Assembly (NCBI GenBank): GCA_039881045.1
Contig: JAYWVB010000015.1
Location: forward strand, 62,001-126,000
Reading direction: 5' to 3'
DNA: 64,000 nucleotides
Source of the DNA: Chaetomium olivaceum
Lineage: Eukaryota > Ascomycota > Sordariomycetes > Sordariales > Chaetomiaceae
Part shown: piece by piece, positions 42,203 through 54,115 of the stretch
Layout: each line of letters starts with the position of its first letter
How positions within the stretch are numbered: the stretch's first letter is position 1
The notes under the pieces: generated by a model
The model's input: only the letters and a program-made list of their open reading frames with translations
The model's database searches: none
What the model was told of the DNA's origin: nothing
Position numbers and translations under genes: made by a program

Positions 42203-45200
42203 TTACATCACCACCTATCATCCGGTTAGCACCCGGTCCAATCAAGCAGCCGGTAAGTTGGAAGAGAGAAGATGAAACTTACGCAATCACCCTCCGTCTT
42301 CCCCTGCGGGATACCCATTTCCTCGAAGGTAGCAGGCCCCTGACCCATAGTCTTCCCGTCGGGATGGCTGATATTCCCCGCGGCCGGTTTCCCACCGGCA
42401 CCAGAGCTGGCAGGCGGAGGCCGTTGCCCCGCCGCAGCTGGGCCGGGACTCGATGTCGCACCGGCCGGGCTCGGACCCGGCCTGGTGTTCTGTCCAGTTT
42501 GCGGCGCGACGTGCGACACTGGCCGGCCGCCCGGACCCGCGGCCGCGCCGTGTTGGGGACGGAGGTTGGGGTTGCTCCCCGCAGGAACGGGCATGCGGCC
42601 GGCTGCGGCCTGCGGGTGCGCGCCGCCGCCGCCTGCTGGTCCATAGGCGTCGCTGACAGGGCGGTTGTTGGCGCTCGGTCGCCCGTAGTCCCGCCCTGGT
42701 TGACCACCGGGGCCACCGGGACCACCGGGACCGCCGGGATAACCTCCACCCATCCGGTGCTGACCTGGAGGGGGTCCTTGGGGTGCTGGTTGGTGGTTGG
42801 GGTTGGGCTTTTGGAGTCGCGTGCGGGTGGGGTCGCCGACAGGCATACCGGCGGGAACGATTCCGGGGCCACCGGCTCCATACCGTGGATCGTGTTGCGG
42901 CGGGGGCGGCTGCTGCCATTGGCCGCCGGGCCCGGGGCTTGGTTTCCTGTAGCCGGCAGGTGCCTGAGAGTCCCAGTTTCCCATCGAAGACTGACTTGAC
43001 ACGGGACGACCCCGGCCAGGACCAGGGGGCAGGCCGCTACTGGGTGAGAGTGGCCGAATGCCGAAGGCGCTCCCCGGGCGGTCGGCATGCGGGCCAGCGC
43101 CGACCGGATGACGAGTCGCTGGGTTGAGGTGCGGGCCCCGCATGTCGCCTTCGGGATACGGTGCGGTTGATTTCGGCCTGGCATTGGGCGCCATCGGTTG
43201 GTCCTCGTGAGGATAGGGAGCCGCCGACTTGGGCCGCATCGCGAGGTTGTTGTTGTTGTCGAGGTTCACGGTGAAAGCCGGTGGCCTCGGTGACGGGTCC
43301 GGAAACTGGATACCGGCTGCGATTCCTGTTAGCTACTGTTGCCGCGCCAGAGTAGGCGAGTGGGGGACATACGGGTGGCGGCATTCTGATCGCCCTCGTT
43401 CAGTGTTGGCAGTACGCTGTTCTGCTTGGCAAACCGGTCAGGACGCTTCCCGCGTTGCGAACCGTGCTGCGACTTGATACGGGTGAGGGTTGTCGTCTCG
43501 TGGTCGGCCTTGGTTAGCGTTCTGGATTGGTTCAGAGACTCCAACCGGTCTTTCGCGTCCTTGTTTCCGTGGTCGGCTGCCTTCTCGTACCATTTGCGCG
43601 CTTCTCGTACGTCTTTCGGGACATGGATGCCAATCTCGTGGTAGTACCCCATCGCGAATTCGCCGGTTGCCAACCCTGACTGTGCCGCTTCCGTGGCATA
43701 CTTGAAAGCGAGCTGTTCGTTTTTGGGAAACAGGTCCTCATAGCCAAACAGGAACCACCGACTAACGCCGAGCGACGCCTCCGGCTGGCCTTGGCGGGCA
43801 GCGAGGCCGTAGTAATGGAGGGAGTATGCTGGGTTGAAGTCGCAGCCGAGCTGGCTCAGCTCATATGCCTGGCCCATCTTCAGTTGGGCCTTGGCGAAGC
43901 TGAGGTAGGCCGCCTTCTCGATGTACTGGCGGGCCACGGCAAAATCACAAGGGAGGACGTGCTCGGGCATGGTGATGTCAGGCAGCTCCCGGGCGATGAG
44001 CATGCCGTAAACGTAGGCTCCTTGGGGTGCATCCTCATCGGCCGTGTCGGCGGCGTGCTGGATCATTTCGAGACCCTGAAGGAAATCTTTCTGGTACCCG
44101 TGCTGTCCCATGAGGTGCATCATGCCGAGGCGGTAGTTGGACGCGGAGTCGCCCAGTTGGACGCCGAGGGAGTAGTGCTTGAGGGCATTCGGGATGTCGT
44201 TGGAGTTCTCGTACAGCATGCCCATCCGGTATTCAGCGCGGCCGTATCCCATCTCGGCGGCCTTCTTGTAGAAGGAGTATGCCTCCCGCTTGTTCTCGCG
44301 GTACCCGAACTTGCCAAACTCGAGCCATTTCCCTTTCATAAAGGTCGCCTCGGGGTGGTCTTGCTGGGACAGGTAATCGAGGATGTTCACAGCATCCAAG
44401 CGCAGTTCGTGTTCGGCCTTGGGGGTCGCCGGTCGCTCCTTGTCCTTGCCGTCCCGCTTCCAGTCCCTGGCCAGCGCGTCCTGGCAAATCTCGACCCAGA
44501 TGAGGGTGTCGCGCGCCCAGGTGACCTGCATGGAAACATTGTTGGAGTGGAGCACTAGGTTGCGCGCCTGCCACAGGATCTGCTCCTTCTCCTCGTCGCT
44601 TGGCGGGATGTTTTCGCCCTTCACCTTGGGGAACGGGGAAAACGGGGGGCGTCCATGGCTGCGGAGTCGGCGGCGCTGGTCTGGAAGGGTTTGAAGCTGT
44701 CCAACGGATGCCGCAGTCAGCCAGCCTGATCCACCTCCGAAAACGGGTCCAATCACGTTGTTGGGGAGGCCGTTGGGCCTCTTGCAGCGGGAGGGGAGGA
44801 GGAGGAGCACTTACGACTTGGCCTCCTCGGTTTGGGCGGTCGGCTTGCCGTCTCGGTTCGGTTCAGTGTCGTGAGCTTCGAGTTCCATGCGTTGGATATC
44901 TTCCTGCATGTTCTGGGGCACCTCGGGCATTACCCTGAAGCGAACCCGACCGGTGTCAGCCTCCAGCGTTCCGTGCAGCCTCGCCTTGTGCGTCTAGACC
45001 CGACTCTCATCCAATAGCTCCGCTTCGGTAGCGCTGCCGCGCAGATGGATCGGCAGCGGCTTCCGATCCCGACAAGGCGCGGACAGCAGGCCAGAGTTAT
45101 TCCATACCAGGGGGTGGGTAGTGGGGATGTCTTGGTCAAAATGTAGGTAATCTGCAATTATGGAAACTCACCTCTGGGGGGCGGGGGCGAAGACCTCGGG

Positions 45201-45254
45201 CATGGAATAGTCATCGTAACCCCCTGGGACGAAGGTTGCGCCAAACTGCGACAT
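42203..45254 (-). CDS. Skt5/Chs4-type chitin synthase activator, Sel1 repeats, CAAX box
   Basis: Activates and localises class IV (Chs3-type) chitin synthase at the plasma membrane. Minus-strand exons: 45172-45254, 44815-44934, 43373-44696, 42283-43316 and 42203-42214, about 857 aa. The N-terminus (SQFGATFVPGGYDDYSMPEV) and MQEDIQRMELE are followed by at least six Sel1 repeats, for example AYSFYKKAAEMGYGRAEYRM, ALKHYSLGVQLGDSASNYRL and ARKWYEKAADHGNKDAKDRL. A Pro/Gly-rich tail follows. The last exon is only 12 nt (GTGGTGATGTAA) after a GTAAGT..GTGCTAAC..TAG intron and completes GDCVVM-stop, a farnesylation CAAX box as in yeast Skt5/Chs4. One break: a C6 run (44644-44649) needs C7 to read APPFSPFPKVKG. 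An upstream exon may add GLGPPPTDSSFA before the Met used here (acceptor at 45290). Confidence 0.85.
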
Positions 45255-47859
45255 GGCGAAAGAACTGTCGGTGGGCGGCGGACCCAGGCCTGCATTAAAA
45301 AGTAATGAACAGAGGAGTTAGCGGTAATTGTCCCGATACGGCCAAACCCCGCGAAAAAAAAAAAGGAAGAAAAAAGAACGGGCAGTCGGCCCTCTTCCAG
45401 TTTCCCCGCTTCAACCAGTTACAGCTGCTGCGGTGGGATGCAAGCGATGGCGGGGCCCAGAAAGGCACCTACACAGGAGGTAGGAGCAGCGGATAGGAAC
45501 GGGCAGCGGGCAGCGGGCAGAGTGCTAGAGATGGATGCAGGGAGTGGCGCTAAGCGCAGGTGTCCGCTGTGTCATCCGGCGGTCCGCTTCTGCAGTGCAG
45601 GAGGTAAAACTAGTGTAGCCGTCGCCGAGGTCGGGTGCTTTCACCAGTTGTCGATCGAAATCGGAAGCCGGGGTGAGTTCATCAGACAGGCTAGAGCAGC
45701 GAGATAAATGCGAAACGCATTCCTTCCTTTTGAAGAGTGGGCTGTTCGTTGTGGCTGCCGCCGGGGTGGGTAGAGAAGCAAGGGCCAACGATATTTGGAG
45801 ATGTGCAAGCAGACCGCAGCACCCAAGCCGCCTTGCCTCACCTCAGGTGTGTCAAAAGTACTTTGGCTGCAAAGTTGTGTCGAGCAGAGATGGGGGTGCC
45901 GCCGCCTGTCACTCGTTGTCCCGTTCGCTGTTTTAGGGCTCTAGGGTTCGCGTCTCGATGGCTTAGTTATGTATGATATTCTCTACGTAGGCAGAGAGGA
46001 GCTTGGCTCCTTTCCTGAGAGAAAACTCTTTGGTTTTTTATGTCGCGAAATGTTGTGAACCACTCAGCCTACCTCTGTGGAATTCTGTGATCTGCACTGG
46101 TCCCGGGTGATTTCGATGGGACATGCACTGCCCGGCCTCCCTTGCCCCTTGCCTCTTGGCGCCTCTCCCCCCTGATGCACCCTGTTCCCCCTTGCTGCCA
46201 TTGTCCCTTGCCTGCTGTTCCATGGCTTCTGTGGGTTCCAGAAATAGAACATGGAACAGCCCCCACCAGCAAGAACACCGATCGAGTGCCGAGTTGGATG
46301 TACATTTCACTCACACGGGCATGGCTGTTCGATGATTCCGCCGGCGGGACCGGTAATTGCGATAGGAAGACTGGGACTAGTCTGTGGCTGTATCTCCGAC
46401 TCAAAACAAGCGCCAGTCTCCGATATGCAGAGTTGTGGCAGGACGCTGTCATTTGCAACGGTCTTGGTGGAGTCATGGAAGTTGACACGCAGCTCGAGTG
46501 GAGAAACGAGCGGCTTACAGGTTGAATATCGCGGGGCGCAAATCATCTCTCTCATTCCGTCTGATGGTGCCGCTAGGACCCTGCAACCGAAACATGGTAA
46601 GGTATCTGATCAATATCTGGGAACAAAAGCCCGGGTTGTGGTCGATACCAGGAGAAGAAAAAAGAAGAAAAAAGATCACTCCTACAGTAGATTCAAAGGC
46701 ACATGTCCTTTGTTCCATTTCACTCACTGCGCATTAGGACCCATGGAATTACCCCGGCCTTCGGGGTGTGTAAGCCATGATGTTAGCCACCCAAGAAGGA
46801 GACGGGATCGCGATGCAAACTCCACGTCCATGGGTGCTCCAAGAGTGGTTCCCAAGGGAACATATCAACAACGAGGTTTCTTTTGTGGCGGCTGTGATCG
46901 ACTTAACGACAGAGAATGCCTTGCGCTCAGCTTCATCTCCGAATGACCGTACTCGGGAGAACAACACATCAGCATTACGCATACCAGCCGCAGGGGCTTT
47001 CACCTCATCGCCTTATCAGCAGCGGGCGCAGCCCGTGACCTAAACAAAACGAGTGGTATCTCACACTCTTCGAACCCGGTGATATGGGAATTTTGTTCCT
47101 CGCTTTCTTCTCTTGTTTTCGGATTTCCAGCAAAGCCGGAGGGCGACGAGGGCTGACTGAATAGATGGCGGCTATACATGTACAGATTTGTGATATTTAT
47201 TGCAACAACTGGTTTGCAAGCCAAACTGTCGTTGCCAATGTTTTCTGCTTGAAGTGAATAAAACAAGGTCCGCACCTTGAAGTCTGAAAAAAAGACATTA
47301 ACCAGAGTTATTTGCGAAGAGCCTGCGCAAGGTAGGGGAGTCACAATACACTACCAGGTAGAGAGGGAGCACTCGCAAGAAAGCTCGTGGGTTGGCTTGG
47401 CGGGGTTGGCACGGTTGTAAAAACAAGTCAGCTGTCAAGTGGCTGCCAGCTGGCAAGACTGCGAGGTCCATGACACCTGCCAAGCCCAACCGCACGTCAG
47501 CCTTTCAGCCTGCCGCCAGCTCGCAAGCCCGACAGCCTCACCCGCATTTCCAACATCGCTTTCCTCTCCGATCCATCGAACACCGACCACGACAAACTCT
47601 CGATTAAACAACCCATCCACCGATACCAATATTTCAGCGCCGGCAGCAGTGCTCTGAAAAACTCAACCCACCCAACCAACAACCGCACCTGCCACCGACC
47701 ACCCCTCACCACCTCAGAAACAGAGCTCCTGCCCAGCAGTTCTGCTGCCCCCCGCCCCCCAAACCACTTTATCACACACCACACCACCCAACAACCCTCC
47801 CCACGAAAAAAAAAAAAAAAAAAATACCCAACCCAATCCCAATCCAGACCCCCAAAACA
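45255..47859. other. Divergent intergenic region, chitin synthase activator and RPN12
   Basis: May include a first exon of the Skt5-like gene just beyond 45290, not located. Short tandem GGGCAGC repeats lie at 45500-45520. No other gene supported between 45500 and 47800. A 19-A run (47806-47824) lies 35 nt before the RPN12 ATG. Confidence 0.5.
47806..47824. repeat. 19-nt A homopolymer in RPN12 leader
   Basis: Run of 19 A ending 35 nt upstream of the RPN12 start codon; may act as a nucleosome-depleting promoter or leader element. Confidence 0.9.
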
Positions 47860-48790
47860 ATGGCCGACCGCGAGCTCACCCAGCTCCTCGCGCGCCTCAA
47901 AGCCGCCCCGGCCTCGGCGCCCTACCCGGAGACCGCCGCGCTGCTCTCGCGCGCCAAGCTGCTGCTGCTCCAGCTCGGGGCGCTGACGCCGACGGCGACC
48001 TCCCCGCCGGCGCTGCTGGCCCTCGCCCGCGACACCTACGAGCAGGGCGCGCTCGCCTCCATCCGCGCCAAGGACCCGGACGCCTTCACCCGCTACGTGG
48101 CCCAGCTGCGGCCGTTTTACGAGCTGCTCGGTTCCGGTACCGGGGCCGCGGGGGAGGAGGAGGAGCATGGTGAGGATGTCGGGGAGCGGAACAAGGTCAC
48201 GGGGCTGTATCTGCTGCTGTTGCTGACGCAGGGTCTGTATGGGGAGTTCCATAGCGAGTTGGAGGGGCTGTCGGCGGGCGGCGGTGGGGTGGTGGATGTA
48301 GAGGGGGATCGGTATCTGGGGTATCCGGTGCGGTTGGAGCGGTGGCTGATGGAGGGGAGCTATGACCGGGTGTGGAAGGCCATGAAGAAGGGCGAGGTGC
48401 CGTGTGAGGAGTTTGGTGTCTTCTCTGAGGTTTGTCTCCCTGCGGCCATTTTCATGTCCCAACTTTACTACAATGTACCCTGAGGGATGATGCTAACAAT
48501 GTTGGTGTAATTTTTAGATCCTCACCTCGCAGATCCGTTCTGAGATTGCCTCATCCAGCGAGCGCGCCTACCCCTCGCTCCCCCTGTCCTCGACCAAGTC
48601 GCTTCTGTTCCTCGAGTCTGAGGGAGCCGTCGTCGAGTTCGCGCGCAGCCGTGGCTGGACCGTTAAGGACGGCCAGATTTTCTTCCCCTCGGCGCAGGAG
48701 ACGGGCGAGGAGGAGCAGGAGAAGGAGATGAGCCAGATGGTGATCGAGAATACCCTGGGCTATGCCCGCCAGCTGGAGACGATCGTCTAG
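47860..48790 (+). CDS. RPN12: 26S proteasome regulatory subunit RPN12
   Basis: Lid subunit of the 19S regulatory particle (PSMD8 family), needed for ubiquitin-dependent proteolysis. Exons 47860-48429 and 48518-48790; intron donor GTTTGT, branch site TGCTAAC, acceptor TTTTTAG, phase 0. The product is 280 aa, normal for the family, with no frame break. The PCI/CSN8-PSMD8 region is recognisable: NKVTGLYLLLLLTQGLYGEF, the conserved DRYLGYPVRLERWLMEGSYD segment and a winged-helix end with QIRSEIASSSERAYPSL and ESEGAVVEFARSRGW. Start is the first ATG after the poly-A leader (MADRELTQLLARLK). Convergent with the coatomer gene, 318 bp apart. Confidence 0.92.
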
Positions 48791-49108
48791 CGGGTTCTAT
48801 CATCATGTATTGATATGCATATCATCGGTCATAAATTCTCGGAACGAGACGAGGGGTCCATGCATTCGGTAATAATAACGGCATTTTGCGGACTCAAAAG
48901 TCAACAGAATCTTGATCAGACGCTTCTTCTGCTTTGCTACAACAACTAGACCTATACTCCACATACCAGACATATGCCCGCCTCGCCATAATCAGCTATT
49001 CTAACCGCCAGACTTTTTACCGCCCCGTAAAGCCCCGCCTAGTTCGTTTGGCTAGTTTCATCAGGAGCCGCTCGTTAGACCCATTAGACTCCCCTCCCCT
49101 CGAGAGTT
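48791..49108. other. Convergent 3' flanks of RPN12 and coatomer alpha
   Basis: 318 bp, AT-rich, no coding signal. Confidence 0.6.
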
Positions 49109-52100
49109 TCAAGCGAACAACTTAAGACCGCTCCCGTGCTTGCCCACTTCGCAGACCTCGCACACGGCGCAGACGGTGCCCTTGTACTTGGTGTGGTACT
49201 TGGACCCATCGAATGCGCACACTTCGTGCGCGGTGCCACTGTAGATGGGCGTGTGGCTGGCCGCGCAGATCTCGAATTCGGCAAACTGGTCGAACTCGAT
49301 CTCGACGGCGTCGTTCGGGTTGTGCTCGCACTGGGCCTTGATCTTGCGTGCCTGTGGTCTTGTTAGCCCTGGGAATTACAAAGGTTGAGGTAAACTTACA
49401 CTCTCCAAGATCTTGCTCGCGCCTCCGTTCGCCAGTATCCTGTTAGCGAAGCTCAGTGCCGTATTGAAATTCTTGCCGCGCATTGCGAGGTTCATGGCGC
49501 TGAGCAGCGCAAGCTGGCGGTGAGGGACCTCGATCTTGGGGATCGTGAAGTAACCCGACAGCTCCAGACTCCGCTTCAGTAACTGAGGGTTCTGATTGAC
49601 CGCGTCAGGCGCACCGAGCGCTCTCCGCGCAAGCTCGATGGACATGGCGACGGCGTACTCGCCAGCCGAGAGAACCAACTTCTTGGCCTCGGACGCCTCG
49701 CTGTCGCTGCCCACTGCGTTGATGAGCACCGCGTGCAGAATGCCCTTGAAGATCCGAAGGCCGTCCTCTAGTCGGTTGGCCTTCATCGCATCGTAGCCAC
49801 GCTGCAGATCGTTGGACGCCAAGTATTCCAAATCACGGGGGACAATGGGAAGAACCTTCCTAGGGTCCGACTCCTCAACTGTCCGGCGGACGTAGTTGAC
49901 CAACGGCGGCAGGCCAGCCGACGCCGGTAGGTATGTTTTTGACGCTTGGTAAACCTCCAAGAACCGGGGCTTAAGAGGCGCAAAGTTGACAGCACCGACC
50001 TGGCGATTGAGCAGCTGCATGGCCGTCTCAAACGAGCCGCCGGCGACGTGGTCCACAGCTAAAGGAGAGTTGCGTGCCCACAAATCCGCTTCACTGCTGC
50101 CTGCACCACCAGCATCGGCACTCTCCACGTTGACGAAACCTTCCTCCACCTCGGCGACGATGTCTTCGCCCATGTCCCAGCCAGCGGCATCCTCATCCTC
50201 CTCGGCTTCAGCAAGGGTGTCTCGCGTGCCAGCAGCATCATCCTCCGCCTCGCCGAGCCCGTTTGCCGCAGCCGGCTCGTTCTCTAATGACAAACCCTCG
50301 AATTGGCCAAGTAGAGCCTTCTCGAAGAAAGACTGGGAAGTCGCCTTGGTAGGCCAGTTGGCCTGGTGCGTGGGTACCACGGGCTTCGGGGGGTGAGGGG
50401 TTCGCCAAAAGTAGGGAGATTGAGCTGATCTTCTGTGAGACCGGTCGCCTCGAGAATCGATTGGCACTCCTCTTCCAGGCCGTGGGCTTTGGCAGTCATG
50501 TACGCCAGGGGATCTAAGAACATTAGCTAAGTTTCGCCATACAAAAGCGGTAACACATACACAAGTCAATCTCCTTGAACATTTGAATGCGGTCTTCGGC
50601 CTCGCCCAGGTATAGGGCGTTCTGGAATCTGGAGGTGAAGTCTCCGCGGTGCTCAGCGATCTTCGCCATCCTAGACAGCTTCGCATTGTCGCCGGTTGTG
50701 AGGTAGAGGAACGAAAGCTTGTCGAAATGCTTGAGCTTCTGGTAGCACATCTCCACAACGGAATGGTTGCCATGTGCAAGTGCCTCTGCGCTTAGCCTCG
50801 TCCACAACTTGGGGCGATCCAGCTGCTTAGCCACTTCGACTGCAACCTCGAGATTCCCGCACTCAATGGCAAGCTCAAACCGGGTGGCGGGATCCTGCAC
50901 GAACTGGAGGGCAATTTCGGGGTAGCCCTTCTTCTGCAGGTACGAGATGATCGACTGGCCAACCAAGCTCGAGTTCTGGATGATGTTGAGCATTTCTTCA
51001 TAGTTCCTCTTCACGAGTGCAAGCTTGAAGCGGTACTCGGTGGGATCAATCTGGAGAATCCTCGGTTTCGCAGCACGGTCAAGGCAGTACACGTTTCGGC
51101 CCTTGACACGGACCAGGTACACGGTCTGGTCGAGGGTCCGGACGATACCATTGTCGCCGTTAAGCAAAGTATACTTGACGTGGTTCAGGGTGGAGTACAA
51201 GAGCACACCGGCATCATCCCAAGTGGCGCTCTTGATCCGAATCGTCTCGTGAAGGGTGCTGACCTGCTCTAGCGTCTTGGTCACGATGGTGACGTTGTGT
51301 TTGCTAAGCAAAGCAGCATAGAGGCCATCGTTGGACCAGACCACGTACTTGACGCCGTTGACGGTGAGCTCCGCTGTCGTCTTCTTCTGCTGGATATCGT
51401 AGAGGTGGACGGCAGTCGGAGTAATGATGAGGAGGTTGCCGGTACCGCCAAAGTAGATGTCGCTTGTTCCAACAGGGGGCTTGAAGGATCTCGTCGTGTT
51501 ATTGGTCAAATCCTTGATATCCACCGTCTGTGTGGATGTGTTCAAAACGGCAAACCGGTTGCGAGCAACGAAAATGGCCGAGTTGCCCTGGCCACGCTTA
51601 GACTCTGCCGGCTCGATAGCACCAGAGCCGTCGCGAGGGAGGTTGACGAGCTCGTAGGTGCCGCCGTCCGCCGGAGATGTGACCAAAACTGAACGCTCGG
51701 CTGGGTTGTACGACACGGTGCGGGGTGGTACCCAGGGGCTGCCGAGCTTCTTAAGCGAGAGGAGGGTGGGCGACTCTACGTTCTTCTGGAAGTCGTAGGA
51801 CTTGACACACTTGTCCTTTGTGATGTAGAACAGCGAGTTCTGATAAACGGCGGATGCTGGCCTTTCGCGCTCAAGCTTGAATACCATCACACCACTATCT
51901 CGAATTAGCATTTGTGTCACCGGAGTGGCAGATTAGGTTCGCATACTTATCGTGGCCAGCAGCAAAAAGATTGATTTCGGGATGGGCTGCAATGACCCAG
52001 AACCGGTCGTTCTCCCGCTTAAAAGTGTGGACGGCGGTCCGCTTATTCAAGTCCCAAACACGGATCGTTTTGTCCTCGCCGGCGGATAGTATGAGGTCCT

Positions 52101-53258
52101 GATGAGGATGAAACAAGCAGCCGCTAGCATTCTGAAAGTGGCCTCTGCAGGTATCGACCTCCCACTATTAAATGTTAGTATAGGACGGCGAAGCTAAAAC
52201 AAAGCAGCGTCAGGGGTGCGTACCGCTTTGGTCTCGCTCATACGCCACAGCTTGATCAGACGATCGTCTCCCGCCGATACAATCAATGGCATGGTAGGAT
52301 GGAAAGCCACCCAATTCACGCCCCTGTCGTGACCCTCAAGCACAAACTTAACGACAGCATCGGTGTTACCAAACATGTCGGTTTGGTTCGCATTGGCGCG
52401 GGACACTTGGTCCTCGAAGGACATGGACGTGGGGGCGGAGTGCTTCTTGCGGAGGCCGGAAACTGCGTGGTTCTGTCAGTGCCGTGCCGAGTAGGGAGGG
52501 GTGGAAGGCAGCCACATACTATCCCAAACCCGAACTGACTGATCGAGCGAGGCCGAGACGACGAGATCATCCTTGGGGTGGAACTGGGCGCACATGGCGT
52601 AGTGGTTGTGGCCCGTCATGGTGCATAGCAGGGAGCGGTTCTGCCAGTTCCATATCCGAATAGTCTGGTCGTCACTGGCGCTAACAATCCAGGGGAGCTC
52701 GTGGTGGAAGAAGACGGTGCGGACATAATCCAGATGCCCGTTCAGCGTGAATAGACACCTGCGCGTCTGGTACGACCAGACCTTGATCTTGTAGTCATCA
52801 CCGCCCGAGACGAAGAGGGGCTGCCCACGGTGTCAGTCAAACTGCCACCCTCGTATCTGCCTTGCCCGTGCACCCTCACCTGTGTCTTGTGGAAATCAAC
52901 ACCGCGGACCGGCCCATCGTGTTCTTCGAATCGGTCAATCAAAGTGCCCATGCGGTAATCCCACAGTTGAATGGTAGACGAATGAAGGGAGACGAGAATC
53001 CATGGTCTGGAATATGAATATTAGTCTGGAGGTGCAACTGGCGGGGGACTCGTGGAGGTGTAGAGATGTGGAGGTGGGGGGAGGTGCGGACCGTTTAGGG
53101 TGGAATGCGATGCCCTTTGCGCGCGACGACTTGGACTCAAACTACAGCGCGGGTCAGCAGCAGTTTCGGTGCAGTTCGCAACACAAACGCATTGCGCAAC
53201 ACGACAAAGCTGTGGCAAGAAAACGCACCTTTGTGAGCATTCCCGAGGAGGCCTGCAT
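49109..53258 (-). CDS. COP1: Coatomer subunit alpha (COPI)
   Basis: Scaffold of the COPI coat for Golgi-to-ER retrieval. Nine minus-strand exons: 53229-53258, 53092-53141, 52880-53006, 52520-52820, 52224-52462, 51947-52164, 50561-51894, 49400-50513 and 49109-49351, totalling about 1218 aa. N-terminal WD40 repeats bind dilysine cargo (GIAFHPKRPWILVSLHSST, SGGDDYKIKVW, SASDDQTIRIWNW, SAGEDKTIRVWDL). A second propeller and alpha-solenoid follow, then an acidic linker. The COPI C-terminal domain ends EIEFDQFAEFEICAASHTPI, CAVCEVCE and SGLKLFA-stop, as expected for alpha-COP. The second donor (GTCCGC, at 53091) is non-consensus but yields AFHPKRPWILV. One break: a C6 run on the coding strand (50388-50393) should be C7 to join PTFGEPLTP to PKPVVPTHQ. 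Symbol follows yeast COP1/RET1. Confidence 0.93.
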
Positions 53259-54115
53259 CTTGGCTAAAGGGACCCGAGGCCTAGTAGGCTCCCAGCATCA
53301 ACTGGGGATCGAAGGAGGGCGTGCAAGATTGTCGGCGAGGGTGGATGCCGTGGCTCGATTCGCGAGATATGCTCGGGCGTCGAGCAGCAGCCGGGTATAG
53401 GTAGCGGGGTGGATGGGTAGTGTAGTTCGAGGAGTCGGGGCCGGCTGCTGGTGGTCCTATCCGCCGTCAATCAAATCATAGGGAACCGTGGCATCTCACT
53501 GCGAGATGTGGGTTCAATGGCGGGCCCAAACGCACATTCAATTTTCCGGACCCACTTGAGCTCCGAAGGGGACCTGAATCCAGGAGCGAGCACGAGGAGA
53601 GGTGAGACTTCAAGGGAGGATCAGCACGGGCCTCTGACGAAGGGGGACTCGCAGCTCTGAGATTATTGGCTGGGATCTCGTTCCCTTCAATGTGTCCAGA
53701 AGCTTAGTCCAGAGCACATGGGAACGCAGCTTCCACCAGACGCCCCGCCAGTCTGCCGGATGCAGAGTAGATGTATATGTACATACATACATAAAGAACG
53801 GGCGAGAAGAACAGGAACCTTCATAGGCCCTTTGTGCCAACCAAATTTACCATTTTCCGGCATTTACACTTTCAGGTCGCAAGTTTCGATGGTGTAAAAC
53901 AAACTACGAAGTGCCTAGATTAGAGCACACTTCCGGCAACTGTCAACTGTCAACGTGGCAACAAACCCCGGAGAATCTCTTTACACAGTATTGGGGGGAG
54001 GAGACTCGGAAAAAACTGCTGGATTTTGACGAATTCCTCTACTTCATTGCAAGGTACATACAACGAGCAACACTCGGAGTTTTGGTGATACTGCCCGTGG
54101 GCAGCTGCAGGCGCC
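53259..54115. other. Divergent promoter region, coatomer alpha / UGGT
   Basis: 857 bp shared by two secretory-pathway genes transcribed away from each other. No gene or known element identified; short GTACATACATACATA repeat near 53767. Confidence 0.5.

Noticed and set aside
47497..48462. 321-codon open frame antisense to RPN12
   Set aside because: Overlaps the firm RPN12 exon and crosses the poly-A tract as poly-Phe; no family features.
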